Assembly (NCBI GenBank): GCA_947464705.1
Contig: CANHYD010000002.1
Span: 1 to 29,086 of the forward strand
DNA: 29,086 nucleotides
Reading direction: 5' to 3'
From: Verrucomicrobiota bacterium
GTDB lineage: Bacteria; Verrucomicrobiota; Verrucomicrobiia; Limisphaerales; UBA9464
The notes under the pieces were generated by a model. It worked only from the letters and a program-made list of their open reading frames with translations. It was not told the DNA's origin and ran no database searches. Below, one piece after another: positions 1-9,089 of this stretch. The number at the start of each line of letters is the position of its first letter. The first letter of the stretch is position 1. The position numbers were made by a program, and so were the translations under genes.

Positions 1-282
1 CACTCACTGAGGACGTCGGAGAGGAGGCTGTTGAGTTTCTGGGCTCAGTAGTTTTCACACCGTCACTGACAGTTTTTTTCGGCCACCCGGAGCCCGCCCA
101 AGGACCTCCTAACACCCCCCGGAATGGAGCCTGAGGGCTTCCGAGGTAGGGACCGATCTCCGAGCGGTCCGGCGCTGCGGCACTGCCCGTCGAGATTGCC
201 TGCCAATAGAGAGCGCCAACGACTCGTCCTGGAAAAGAAATTGGCCCTGCAATCACCGCCGTGCCAACGGCATTCTTCCGGA

Positions 283-2283
283 TTAGTTCAGCACAAACGA
301 GGCGTCCTGGGTTTCCAGACGAATCTTGTCGGGGATGTGGTTCGGGTCGATGCGCACGAGGACGCGGTGTTTGCCCGCGGCCAGGGAGATCGGGCCATTG
401 ACCTTCGACCCGTCCACCCACAGTTCGGTGCCTTTGGCGGCGGTGAGTTGGAAACGGACGGTGCCTGCTTGAGCCAGTTGCACTTCGGTCACCGCCAGCA
501 CAGCGATTTTGGAGGACCAGATGTTGGCCTTGGTTCCGCCCTCCATGAGGGTTCGCGTCAGGTCTCCATTGACCCGGGAGAGGACCTCGGTCCAGCGCTT
601 GTCTTCGAGCGGTTTTTTCCACATCCAGTCGGATTGGCCATTCTGCTGGTCGGTGTGAACCACATTGGCCAAGCGCCATTTGCGGGCCACGCCGCCCTTG
701 CTGGCATCGAATTCGCCGGGTTTGCCCAGTTGGGAGAGGAACGCCACCAGATCCAGTTGCTCGGTTTCATTGAGCGCGTCGAGGAGGCCGGCCGGCATCA
801 ATGAGGCGGAGGCAGGATTGCGAGACTCCAGGTTCGACTTGGTGATGACGATCTCCTGATTGGCTGTGCCGCGCAGGACCAGTTCGCTCGCCGACTCTCG
901 GACCACGGTTCCGGACAGGGTCTGCCCATCCTTGGTCTCCACGACCACGCCATGGTAGCCCTCCTTGATCTTGGCATTGGGCATTAGCAGTGATTCCACG
1001 AGGTAATCCGGCTGTGCGCTGGCTCCGATGGAAGTCATGTCGGGACCGACCCGCCCCCCCGCACCGCCGATGGCGTGGCAGGTGATGCAGGCCAGGTCGG
1101 ATCGACGGTAGACCAGTTCTCCGCGTTGGGGATTGCCGTTGGCCGCCGCCCGAGTGGCCATTTCGCGGATGAGTTGGTCGGTGAAGGCCTGGGTGTCGGC
1201 CGACAAACCGGCACCCTTGGCGAGAGTGAGCACCAATTCCATGTCATTGCGACCGCCTTCGCGGGCCACCCGCATGCCCGTGCGGGCTGCCGCGGCCGGT
1301 ATCCCTGAAGCGGGCAAGAGGGCTGCTAGGTGTTTTCCAGAGCCTTTGATTGCCAGCAACGAACGCCAGAACTCTTGGGCGATTTGTTCCTGATCCAACC
1401 CCTGGACAGCGGATACCAAAGTGGGCCCGGCCCCACCGAGGTCCAGCGCACCCCAGGTCAAAACCGCACGGCGTCGGGTCGCAGGATCTTTGTCTTCGGC
1501 GAGTTGCTTGAGGAGGGGAAGGCTTCCAGCACCTTGGAGACGAAGGACTTCGAAGACCGCGGTCCGGACTTGTTCGGACGGGTCGCTGGCCAGGCGTGTC
1601 AAGGATTCGGACGGAGGCGGAGTCTTCCAGTCGCCGGCCAGGCGCAACGTGGCCGAGCGGACGGACTCGTTCGAGGATCCCAGCAATCCCAGAATGCCTG
1701 TGGCATCGCCCTCAGGCTTAACCTTGCGGGCCCGAGCCGCCTCCCCGAGAGAGGTCAGGGCGCGAGCCGTGGCAGGATCATCAAAGCCGCCCGAGACGGT
1801 CTGTCGGAGCAGCGCGCCCAATTCTTTGGGGCCACCGGCCTGACCAATGAGCTCGATCCACGGGCCGGAGCCGTCCCGAGGCAGGCGACGCTCCTGAATG
1901 ACACGACCCAGAACTCGGCTCGCCTGATCCGCTCGGATGGCCTTCAAGGCGAAGGCCATTTGCTTTTCGCGGCCCTCGGACTTCCAGGCACCGGATTCCA
2001 GGGCGGCGATCCAGGGTTCGGAGAGTTCGTTGATCGTGAGCCAGAGGGCGTAGTCTAGGGTGGGATCCATGGGCTGCTCGAGCACGCTCAGAGCCAACTC
2101 GGCGGATCGGGCTCCTGGGATCTTGGCCAGAGCACGCAGGGCCTCCAGACGGACCCGTGGATGGGTGTCCTGGACTAGCTTGGAAAGGGTTTCAAGCCGC
2201 TGAGCCGCGTCGCTGGCGGTTTCGGCCTGGGAAGCGACCGGGACAAGCAGCAGCGCACCGGCGAGGACGAGTCTGCGGAACAT
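283..2283 (-). CDS. Secreted HEAT-repeat protein with PVC-type c-type cytochrome (TIGR02603-like) domain
   Basis: A 666-residue protein, probably exported. The N-terminus MFRRLVLAGALLLVPVASQA reads as a signal peptide. The chosen ATG at 2283 places it at the start; an in-frame extension upstream to 2421 has no signal character. Residues about 30-380 are alpha-helical HEAT-like repeats, with recurring patterns such as VRLEALRALAKIPGA and VRTAVFEVLRLQG. A haem-attachment motif CITCH lies at residues 399-403, followed by the GPDM, EGYHG and SLMPAGLLDALNETEQLDLV blocks typical of the PVC haem-binding domain TIGR02603; the Met of SLMP is a likely axial ligand. The last 100 residues resemble a PA14-like beta domain (TELWVDGSKV, AGKHRVLVRID). 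Role: periplasmic electron transfer or carbohydrate-linked oxidation is the usual guess for this family; the substrate is unknown. The next gene upstream on this strand is 199 bp away, so it is probably transcribed separately. No strong ribosome-binding site is visible. Confidence 0.88.
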   Translation of the reverse strand: MFRRLVLAGALLLVPVASQAETASDAAQRLETLSKLVQDTHPRVRLEALRALAKIPGARSAELALSVLEQPMDPTLDYALWLTINELSEPWIAALESGAWKSEGREKQMAFALKAIRADQASRVLGRVIQERRLPRDGSGPWIELIGQAGGPKELGALLRQTVSGGFDDPATARALTSLGEAARARKVKPEGDATGILGLLGSSNESVRSATLRLAGDWKTPPPSESLTRLASDPSEQVRTAVFEVLRLQGAGSLPLLKQLAEDKDPATRRRAVLTWGALDLGGAGPTLVSAVQGLDQEQIAQEFWRSLLAIKGSGKHLAALLPASGIPAAAARTGMRVAREGGRNDMELVLTLAKGAGLSADTQAFTDQLIREMATRAAANGNPQRGELVYRRSDLACITCHAIGGAGGRVGPDMTSIGASAQPDYLVESLLMPNAKIKEGYHGVVVETKDGQTLSGTVVRESASELVLRGTANQEIVITKSNLESRNPASASLMPAGLLDALNETEQLDLVAFLSQLGKPGEFDASKGGVARKWRLANVVHTDQQNGQSDWMWKKPLEDKRWTEVLSRVNGDLTRTLMEGGTKANIWSSKIAVLAVTEVQLAQAGTVRFQLTAAKGTELWVDGSKVNGPISLAAGKHRVLVRIDPNHIPDKIRLETQDASFVLN

Positions 2284-2482
2284 GATGGGACCATCGAACG
2301 GGAAGGCCCCCGCCTTCAAGTGTCCGATCATCAAAAATCGCGATCGTTCAAGAATCCGGAATGCTCCCGTTGGATCGGTTGTGCTGCTGCTCGCTGGGCT
2401 CGCCAGTACCGGACTCCCCATGGAATCGATCTGACTGATCCGTGGTGCAGATCCCGATTCGTGCGCCGGATTTCAGCCACGC

Positions 2483-3988
2483 TCAGGGGGTCTCCCGGAT
2501 CAATGCCCTCAATTCGACGTGCTTGCCATTGGCCGGGTTGAAGCCCCCAACGCGGAATGTGCGCAGCTCGGGAAACCGTGCGCTCAGGTGATTATAGGAC
2601 TCTCCATCGGGGACAACACAAAGTCGGGAGCCAGATCGGGACAGAAACTCCAGCGCGGCCGCTTCGTTGGTCAGGTGTTGGATCCAGGGTCCGCCGTTGG
2701 GCCGGAGGTACCAGTAGAGGCTGGGCTCCTGAAACTCGAGGGTTGCCAACTCGGTCTTGGGACCGATCCAGCGCCGGCATTCTTCGGCGAGGCGAGGCAC
2801 CGGCAAGTGGCGGGCGAACAGTCCCAGTCCCGGTAAGGACACCAGCAGCATCACGGCCAAGGTGCCGACCGTCAGCCCTCGGAACCGCCGGAAAGCCGGT
2901 GGACCGCTGGCAATGGTCTTGCCCAACCAGAGCGCGATCAGGGGAAACGCCGGCAAGGTGTAGTGCGGAAGCTTGGTCCGAATCAGGGTGAACACCACAA
3001 ACACCCCGGTGATGCCCGCCAAGAGGTATCGATCGATGGGTGACAGGGGGCCGGCCGTTCGGGTGCGCCACAGCGACTTCACCAGCCATGGAGACCAGGG
3101 AAGAAATCCCACCAAGAGCGTCAATCCGTAGAAGGGCAAACTGCCCAGATAGCCGCGCAATCCTTGGAGTCCATGACCCTCCAATACCCCGATAGACCGG
3201 GCCACGACATGCTTGCCGATACCGACCTGGAAATAGGCGCCCCGAGTCGCCAATAGGGCCGGAATGCCCCAAATGGCGACGAGGCCCAGGGTCAGCATCC
3301 CCCCCAACCCCCAGAGCCGGGGTTGTCGCCATGGACTGGCGAGATCGGACGGCGAGGTTCCTCGTCCCAAGGCCAAGAGAAGGGCCGGCAGGGCAGCCAG
3401 CCAAGCCACCGGCCCCTTGGCAAGAAACCCGAGGGCCAATGAGGTGAAGAACACCCAGAACCACCCGGCAATGGCTCGTCCACGTCCGCGGGCCTCATGC
3501 AATTCCCACCCGGACCAGCTCGACAGGGTGAAGAAGAACACCATCGTCATGTCCGCGACAGCGAGGTGGGCATGGACAAACGCTTGGGGACAAGCGACCC
3601 AAAGAATTCCGGCCATCATTCCAGCACGGTCTCCGGCCAAGCGTCTTCCCCAAAGGGCGACCAAAGCCGCGGTCATTGTGGCGCTGAGGATCGAGGGCAG
3701 TCGCACCGCTATTTCGGAGGCTCCCAGTAGTGAAATGCTCGCCGCTTGGAACCAGTAGATCAGGGGTGGTTTGTCAAAGCGGTACTGGCCGTTCAAATGC
3801 GGCACCATCCAGTTGCCGGTTTCGAGCATCTCCCGGGAGGCTTCTGCAAAACGGGGTTCATCCCGGTCCATGAGAGGCAGCAACCAAGATCCGGCACCGA
3901 AACAAGTCAGGGCCACCGCCAGCAGGATCACCCAGCTCCAGGGGGGCAGTTGGCTGGATTCTCTCGGGGACCCGATCGAGGCTTCCAT
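2483..3988 (-). CDS. GT39/ArnT-like polyprenyl-phosphate-dependent membrane glycosyltransferase
   Basis: A 501-residue polytopic membrane protein. After the first transmembrane helix comes the family hallmark MDRDEPRFAEASREML, then GNWMVPHLNGQYRFDKPPL and IYWFQ. These match the first periplasmic loop of ArnT/PMT-family (GT39/GT83) enzymes, where the acidic DxDE pair is catalytic. Many hydrophobic segments follow (about 10-12 helices). The last 90 residues form a short soluble tail, shorter than in E. coli ArnT. Such enzymes transfer a sugar from a polyprenyl-phosphate carrier to a lipid or protein on the outer face of the inner membrane; the acceptor cannot be read from sequence. The start is taken as the ATG at 3988; a TTG at 4006 would add six residues. 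It is divergent from a PAP2 phosphatase gene across about 150 bp, a pairing that fits polyprenyl-phosphate-dependent envelope modification (inference). Confidence 0.87.
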   Translation of the reverse strand: MEASIGSPRESSQLPPWSWVILLAVALTCFGAGSWLLPLMDRDEPRFAEASREMLETGNWMVPHLNGQYRFDKPPLIYWFQAASISLLGASEIAVRLPSILSATMTAALVALWGRRLAGDRAGMMAGILWVACPQAFVHAHLAVADMTMVFFFTLSSWSGWELHEARGRGRAIAGWFWVFFTSLALGFLAKGPVAWLAALPALLLALGRGTSPSDLASPWRQPRLWGLGGMLTLGLVAIWGIPALLATRGAYFQVGIGKHVVARSIGVLEGHGLQGLRGYLGSLPFYGLTLLVGFLPWSPWLVKSLWRTRTAGPLSPIDRYLLAGITGVFVVFTLIRTKLPHYTLPAFPLIALWLGKTIASGPPAFRRFRGLTVGTLAVMLLVSLPGLGLFARHLPVPRLAEECRRWIGPKTELATLEFQEPSLYWYLRPNGGPWIQHLTNEAAALEFLSRSGSRLCVVPDGESYNHLSARFPELRTFRVGGFNPANGKHVELRALIRETP

Positions 3989-4139
3989 GACGCCTGAGGT
4001 TGGCAAAACCGGGAGTTCGCGGGAAGTGGAAGGGTGATGAGAAATCCGGCAGGATTAAAGATCTTGCCCCAACCAGACCGGTGGATTTTTTGCAGGTTTG
4101 TTTCGTTTCAGGTGGCGGTGTTTTTGGCAGTCTATTGGA

Positions 4140-4907
4140 GTGTACTCGAACCACCCAGATGATCCGCACCCGGGTGAGATCATCGACTCCCGCTCAGACA
4201 CCGGTGCCAATTCCCTGAGCCGTGCCCGAAATTGGCTCTTCGCATGGGCGCTGATGGGGCTGCCGTTCTTGGGCCTTTTGTTTTGGGCCGATGACTGGCT
4301 GCTCTCGCAACGGTCGGCATGGAGCGGTCAGGGGTGGCACCTTCTGGCGACGATCATCAGCGGTTCGGCCAATGGCTTCCTATTGATTCCCGCGGGGATG
4401 GGGTTGGGAATCTGGTTTCAACGCCGGTCAAAAAAAAGAGCCGCTCGGGTCCTCATCACCCTGTTGCTGGCCGGTATCGCCTCAGGGGTCGTGGGGACGG
4501 CTTTGAGGTCGCTCATCGGCAGGACTCGACCGGAGGTGTCTGTGGAGCAGGGTTGGTTCGGTCCACGAAAGGATGGCCATTGGATCATCGGACGCCATGC
4601 CTACGGATCGTTTCCATCCGGGCATGCTTCCATTGCCGCGGGGTTGGGTTTCATGGCCTTTGTTTGGGGACCTCGGGCTGGAGGGCTGGGCGTGGCATTT
4701 GCAATGGCTGTGGCTTGGGCTCGATTCCATCTGGGTGCTCATCGGGCTTCGGACGTTTGGGCAGGCCTGCTGGTGGGAGCGCTGACGGTCCTCCTTTTGT
4801 GGCCGTCGGGTCGGGCTTGGGTCGATCGAGGGAAACCTCCGGGTTGGTGGCCTTTCTGGGGTTGGCGTTCGGTAGAAAATCCTCCCCATCCCGTTTCTTC
4901 TCATTGA
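4140..4907 (+). CDS. PAP2-superfamily membrane phosphatase
   Basis: A 255-residue membrane protein if translation starts at the GTG at 4140; a TTG at 4098 would add 14 residues and neither has a convincing ribosome-binding site. All three PAP2 signature blocks are present. RSLIGRTRP is the first, with Arg replacing the usual Lys. PSGH is at residues 159-162. ARFHLGAHRASD is the third, with the catalytic His near residue 201 and the Asp at 205. About six hydrophobic helices surround them. Family members remove phosphate from lipid phosphates such as phosphatidylglycerophosphate, undecaprenyl pyrophosphate or lipid A, with the active site usually facing the periplasm. The divergent GT39 gene makes a polyprenyl-phosphate substrate plausible, but this is inference. 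Residues 1-30 are polar and may be partly non-coding if the true start lies further in. Confidence 0.85.
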   Translation: MYSNHPDDPHPGEIIDSRSDTGANSLSRARNWLFAWALMGLPFLGLLFWADDWLLSQRSAWSGQGWHLLATIISGSANGFLLIPAGMGLGIWFQRRSKKRAARVLITLLLAGIASGVVGTALRSLIGRTRPEVSVEQGWFGPRKDGHWIIGRHAYGSFPSGHASIAAGLGFMAFVWGPRAGGLGVAFAMAVAWARFHLGAHRASDVWAGLLVGALTVLLLWPSGRAWVDRGKPPGWWPFWGWRSVENPPHPVSSH

Positions 4908-4971
4908 AACGATCTGGTTCAGGAAGATTTCGTGATCTCTGGAGCGATCAAAAATCCAAGGCCGGAGACCG

Positions 4972-4998
4972 GTCTGAGATTTCATGAATCTCCCAGAC
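4972..4998. other. Inverted repeat (hairpin) between the PAP2 and receiver genes
   Basis: Two arms, GTCTGAGATT (4972-4981) and AATCTC-CC-AGAC (4987-4998), can pair over 10 bp with a two-base bulge and a five-base loop, TCATG. No U-tract follows directly; the nearest T-run is near 5016-5020. It could be a weak terminator for the phosphatase gene or a regulatory hairpin in the 197-bp gap. Confidence 0.25.
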
Positions 4999-5104
4999 TT
5001 GCAGACAGGACCTAAAGTTTTTCGTGCAACGGGCGATACCGAAGGATGGCCAGATCCGAGGGCTCCTCTTCCTAGCCCACTCGCGATCGGGACCTGTATG
5101 CGCC

Positions 5105-6478
5105 ATGCAGATTCAAACCGTTCATCATCGTATCTTCATACTGACCGTCTCCGCCGTGGCTGCACCCGTCCTGGCAGTCTCGGTTCGATGGTTGTTGGGA
5201 GAGGGGGTTGGCAAGTATTCCAGTCTTTGGATCGTGGCCGTGGCTATCCCGTCGTTGATCGCCTTGGGCTCCTTGACCCGAACGGCCCTCATCGAATTTG
5301 AAAAGAAGCCGGCCCAAGAGCTCGATGACGCCCAAGGCAAGGCGCTGGAGGAGGCCTCTCGAGCCGTGGCGGCCGCCGAGGAGAAGTGCAAGGCGCTCGA
5401 GTCTCAGAACGAACGGCTCCAGGATCGGGCGGTTTCCCTCGAGGGCAAGATCCGGGAAATGGAGGCGGCGGTGGTTGCTTCTGATGGTCCGAAACCGCTC
5501 GGAATTATTGATGGATTGCGTTCGGTGATCGGCAAGGCCGGTGAGCGGGTGACCACCACCCTCACCGGTGGGTCTCAATTGGAGGTCGGTTTGGCGCTCT
5601 CCAAAGAAGAAGTCGATGGGGTGCAGTCCATGCTCGATTCCTTGGGACGTAAACTGGCTCGTCCTCAGGTCGAAGAAATGATCGAGGCTCAGGCTGGCGA
5701 CAATTCCACTCGAATGTTGTTGGTCGAGGATGATCAGACCAGCCGTCGTCTGATACGGGCCCTGCTACCCAAGGAACTCAAGGTGTCCATCACGGAGGCC
5801 GAAGATGGTCAGGTGGCGTTGCGGATGATGGAGAAGCCCCCATACCCGGACATCATTGTTTGCGACGTGCTGATGCCCAACATGGATGGCTTGGAGTTCA
5901 TCGCTCGCCTGCGCGATCTTCCGCGCTTCTCCAATACCCCGGTGGTCATGATCTCGGCCAACGCGTTCAAGGACAACGTGGCCAAGGCGGCCACGCTCAA
6001 GGTCACTCGGTTCCTGCGCAAACCCTTGGAGCGGAAAGAACTGACCGATGCCATCGAGGCCGCCCTGAAGGAGGTCAGCGGCAAGGAGTCGGCACTCTTC
6101 AAGGCCCAACAGCGCCTCTGCCTCGACGACAAGGCCTACTTCGAATTGTCGGCGGGCTTCTCGCGAGCCATCAGCGAGTCCATCACCTTTGTGCGTTCTT
6201 CGATCAGTCGGGATCGATGGCAGGCCGCGACCATTCGCGTCAACGCCCTGAGTGGATCCATCCAGATGGTGGGCGACGAGCGTCTCTCGGTGGCCATCAC
6301 GCGCGTCGAAACCCAGTTGAGGCGGGCCGACATCAACGGCGTCACCATTGAGCTCGAAATGCTCGAGCAGGAAAACGAGCGCTTCATGCGTACCCTGGTC
6401 CACGCTTTCAATGCGGAACAAGAAGCCTCCGCTTCCAAGGACGAGAAGCCCGTCGTGGTCGTTAAAATCCCGGGTTGA
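5105..6478 (+). CDS. Membrane-anchored response-regulator receiver protein with C-terminal degenerate Hpt-like domain
   Basis: A 457-residue protein starting at the ATG at 5105, chosen because two hydrophobic helices follow at once (about residues 8-30 and 37-58). Residues 60-125 are rich in E, A, K and Q and look like a coiled coil. A receiver domain spans about residues 203-325. It has the acidic pair D209/D210 (LLVEDDQTSRR), phospho-acceptor D254 (CDVLMPNMDGLEF), S284 (MISANA) and K306 (RKPL), so it should be phosphorylatable. The C-terminus (about 335-430) reads like a histidine phosphotransfer bundle, but the usual HxLKG core is VNALSG, with N380 where the phospho-His belongs. There is no DNA-binding or enzymatic output domain and no histidine kinase nearby. 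It may act by protein-protein interaction at the membrane (inference). A small helical bundle unrelated to Hpt remains possible for the C-terminus. Confidence 0.87.
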   Translation: MQIQTVHHRIFILTVSAVAAPVLAVSVRWLLGEGVGKYSSLWIVAVAIPSLIALGSLTRTALIEFEKKPAQELDDAQGKALEEASRAVAAAEEKCKALESQNERLQDRAVSLEGKIREMEAAVVASDGPKPLGIIDGLRSVIGKAGERVTTTLTGGSQLEVGLALSKEEVDGVQSMLDSLGRKLARPQVEEMIEAQAGDNSTRMLLVEDDQTSRRLIRALLPKELKVSITEAEDGQVALRMMEKPPYPDIIVCDVLMPNMDGLEFIARLRDLPRFSNTPVVMISANAFKDNVAKAATLKVTRFLRKPLERKELTDAIEAALKEVSGKESALFKAQQRLCLDDKAYFELSAGFSRAISESITFVRSSISRDRWQAATIRVNALSGSIQMVGDERLSVAITRVETQLRRADINGVTIELEMLEQENERFMRTLVHAFNAEQEASASKDEKPVVVVKIPG

Positions 6479-6691
6479 TGACCGTTCAGCCTGGGTTCTT
6501 CGGCTCCAGAACCGCGGGATTCAGTCTGCCCTCGGACAATCACCGGCTGCCAATGAAGGAGCACAAAAGGTGTGTTTCGAATGGGCAGCGGAGCCTTCAG
6601 GTAGCAGGTGGAGAGCAACTGAGCGGGGGCGATCCACGTCGCCACGCAATGCCTTCTTCCTCAAACGCCGCTCAGACCGTAGCCTCTTCGA

Positions 6692-8860
6692 GTGATTTCG
6701 TTGGCCGACACCTCCGCGGGACAGGAGCCCACCGATTGGGTGGAGCCTGTTCGGGAGATCTTTTCCCAAAGCGGACTGCTTTCTCGGGCCAGCAACTTTG
6801 AGTACCGCCCCGAGCAACAGCAAATGGCCATGGCCGTGGCCTCGGCCCTTCAAGATCGGCGTCATCTGCTGGTGGAGGCCGGCACCGGTGTCGGTAAAAG
6901 TTTTGCCTACCTGATCCCGGCCATTCTTTTTGCCGTTGGTCGCAAGAAGAAGGCGGTGATCTCCACACACACCATCAATTTGCAGGAGCAGTTGGTGGAG
7001 AAAGACTTGCCGGTCCTGAAGCAGGTGCTCCCAGTGGACTTCAGTTATGCGATGTTGAAGGGGCGCTCCAATTACTTGTGCACCCGTCGCCTGCGCAAGG
7101 CCATGCAGCAATGTGATTCGCTCTTCACCTCTCCAGAAGCGGCGGAGTTGCGACGGATCGAAGAGTGGAGTCGCACCACTCAGGATGGTTCGCTGAGCGA
7201 CTTCTCGGTGGAACCCGATCCCAAGGTCTGGGAGCACGTTTGTTCCGAGCGCGGGTTGTGCACTCCCAAGAAATGCGGCTTTCAGAGTGATCAGGCCAAG
7301 ATGGGGCCCGTCTGTTTCTTTCAGCGCGCGCGCCAGAAGATCCTCGGGGCTGATGTGCTGGTGCTCAACCACACCCTGTTCTTCACCCTGCTCAATGGCG
7401 TCGAGGCCGATCCCGAGGGTGGAGTGCTCTTCAAGAACGACTTCGTGATCTTCGACGAGGCCCATACCGTTGAATCGGTGGCTGCGCGCCACATCGGGGT
7501 CAGCGTGAGTAGCGGCCAGGTCCGTTATGCACTCCAGCGTCTCTGGAATCCGCGCACCGAGAAGGGGCTTTTGTCCACCTTGCGATCCGCCTCCAACGTT
7601 CGACTGGTGGCCGATGTGCTCAAGGAGACCGACGACTTTTTCGTGCGGGTGGAAGATTCGTGTCAGGAGTTGGCCCGCTCGGCGACCCCGTCGGAGCCGG
7701 AACGGACCTCGTCCAGTGAACAGCCCTCCCGAGTCTGGAAGGAGTTGCGTATCCGCAGGCCGGATCTGGTCCAAGACAGTCTGACCCTGCCGCTGCAGCG
7801 CCTCCGCGAGCAAATTCATGAGCTCATCCAGACCTCCGAAGACAAGGAGACCGGCGAGGAGTTGATGGAGTGCAACCGCCGCTTGGCGGACCTCAAGGTG
7901 GCCGTTTCGACCTTCCTGAGTCAGACAGCCGAAGATCATGTCTATTGGGTGGAGCGCTCTGGGAAGACCCAAAAGAACCTCTCGTTGAATGCGGCGCCGG
8001 TCGAGGTGGCCGACTTTCTGCGTCAACGTCTCTTCGAATCGGGAACTTCCGTGATCCTGACCAGCGCCACCCTGGGAACGACTGGGCCTTCCGGAGTGGC
8101 GGCGGCTCCGTCGATTCCGGCCCCACGGTCTCCGATGTCCGCGTCCTACCCCATCGGCTCCGCGCTTCCCCGAGCGGGCTCAATTGCGGCGCTCCGGTAT
8201 GTGGCTGGCCGGGTCGGGGGGGAAGACGCTCAGGGTCTTCAGGTGGGCTCCCCCTTCGATTATCCCCGGCAGATGACCCTCTTCGTCGCCGGCAAGATGC
8301 CCGATCCCCGCGATGCCGGTTACGAGGATGCGCTGGTCCATTGGATCGAGCACTTCATCGCCCGGACCCACGGCAAGGCTTTCGTGTTGTTCACCAGTCA
8401 CCGATTGATGCTTCAGGTCGCGGGGCGGATGGAGTCGTTCTTTGGCCGACTGGGGCTGGAGTGCTACGTGCAGAACACCGGAATGCCGCGATCGACCATG
8501 CTGGAGAAATTCCGAGAAAACCGGGACTCAGTCCTCTTCGGAACTGACAGTTTTTGGCAAGGGGTGGACGTGCCAGGTGATGCCCTGAGCAATGTCATCA
8601 TCACCCGTTTGCCCTTTGCCGTGCCGGATCACCCGCTGGTGGAAGCTCGGATCGAGCGGATTGAAGCCGAGGGTGGCAACGCCTTCAGCGCCTTTAGCCT
8701 TCCGGAGGCCATCCTCAAGTTCCGGCAGGGGGTCGGCCGCCTCATCCGGACCAAGACCGACACCGGAATCGTGGTCATTCTGGACAATCGCGTGCTGACC
8801 AAACGTTACGGCAAGGCGTTTCTGGAGTCGGTTCCTCCGTGCCCGATGGAGATTGTCTGA
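6692..8860 (+). CDS. dinG: DinG/XPD-family ATP-dependent DNA helicase
   Basis: A 722-residue superfamily 2 helicase. The Walker A motif EAGTGVGKS is at residues 62-70, and a DEAH box is at 255-258 (IFDEAHTVES). Motif TSATL is at 457-461, and a C-terminal QGVGRLIR block carries the arginine finger region. Cysteines at 130, 190, 195 and 208 (SNYLC, GLCTPKKC, CFFQRAR) fit the 4Fe-4S domain of DinG and XPD, so 5'-3' DNA unwinding with an iron-sulphur cluster is expected. It lacks the N-terminal exonuclease domain found in Firmicute DinG. About 38 residues rich in Ala, Pro and Ser are inserted between TSATL and the QVGSPFDY block at residue 517. The start is the GTG at 6692, without a clear ribosome-binding site. 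It is probably a single-gene transcript: there are gaps of 213 bp upstream and 229 bp downstream, and a hairpin just after the stop. Confidence 0.92.
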   Translation: MISLADTSAGQEPTDWVEPVREIFSQSGLLSRASNFEYRPEQQQMAMAVASALQDRRHLLVEAGTGVGKSFAYLIPAILFAVGRKKKAVISTHTINLQEQLVEKDLPVLKQVLPVDFSYAMLKGRSNYLCTRRLRKAMQQCDSLFTSPEAAELRRIEEWSRTTQDGSLSDFSVEPDPKVWEHVCSERGLCTPKKCGFQSDQAKMGPVCFFQRARQKILGADVLVLNHTLFFTLLNGVEADPEGGVLFKNDFVIFDEAHTVESVAARHIGVSVSSGQVRYALQRLWNPRTEKGLLSTLRSASNVRLVADVLKETDDFFVRVEDSCQELARSATPSEPERTSSSEQPSRVWKELRIRRPDLVQDSLTLPLQRLREQIHELIQTSEDKETGEELMECNRRLADLKVAVSTFLSQTAEDHVYWVERSGKTQKNLSLNAAPVEVADFLRQRLFESGTSVILTSATLGTTGPSGVAAAPSIPAPRSPMSASYPIGSALPRAGSIAALRYVAGRVGGEDAQGLQVGSPFDYPRQMTLFVAGKMPDPRDAGYEDALVHWIEHFIARTHGKAFVLFTSHRLMLQVAGRMESFFGRLGLECYVQNTGMPRSTMLEKFRENRDSVLFGTDSFWQGVDVPGDALSNVIITRLPFAVPDHPLVEARIERIEAEGGNAFSAFSLPEAILKFRQGVGRLIRTKTDTGIVVILDNRVLTKRYGKAFLESVPPCPMEIV

Positions 8861-8861
8861 C

Positions 8862-8889
8862 GGGCTGGGTGTCAAAACCCGGCCCCTTT
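8862..8889 (+). terminator. Probable intrinsic terminator of the helicase gene
   Basis: Starting two bases after the helicase TGA, GGGCTGGGT (8862-8870) and ACCCGGCCC (8877-8885) form a nine-pair stem with one G-T wobble and a six-base loop. Only a short T-tract (CTTTG) follows, so it may be inefficient or factor-assisted. Confidence 0.5.
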
Positions 8890-9089
8890 GTCGACCCGCA
8901 TACCGGAGAGTACCCATCCCTGGGATCGACGGAGTTCCTGCACTAGCCCTGGGGTCACTCACTCTGGCGGGCGTCTCGGTGGACCTGCAGTTCGAGTCAT
9001 GGATCGACCCGGAGCGATGGTTGGTTTCTTCCGAGGCCCCCACGGTTCAATGCTTCCCTCGCGCCTCTCGGCTTCGGTAGGTTGGGCCC

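Noticed and set aside
258..271. GCCGT-TGCC-ACGGC type hairpin after the HEAT/cytochrome gene stop
   Set aside because: Only five base pairs and no T-tract in the leftward direction, so not called as a terminator.
1..282. A leftward open frame from a GTG near 253 to the left edge, and a short rightward open frame ending near 134
   Set aside because: Both use many AT-ending codons, unlike the strongly GC-ending genes here, and show no motif or ribosome-binding site. The stretch holds no gene I can support.
2284..2482. Possible upstream extension of the HEAT/cytochrome protein to 2421
   Set aside because: The extra residues precede and would bury the clear signal peptide that starts at 2283.
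6494..6513. GGTTCT/AGAACC inverted repeat after the receiver gene
   Set aside because: Six base pairs with an eight-base loop and no T-run; too weak to call as a terminator.
6521..8026. 501-codon open frame antisense to the helicase gene
   Set aside because: It is a mirror of a high-GC gene. The plus strand carries full helicase motifs, and the antisense product has no recognisable domain.
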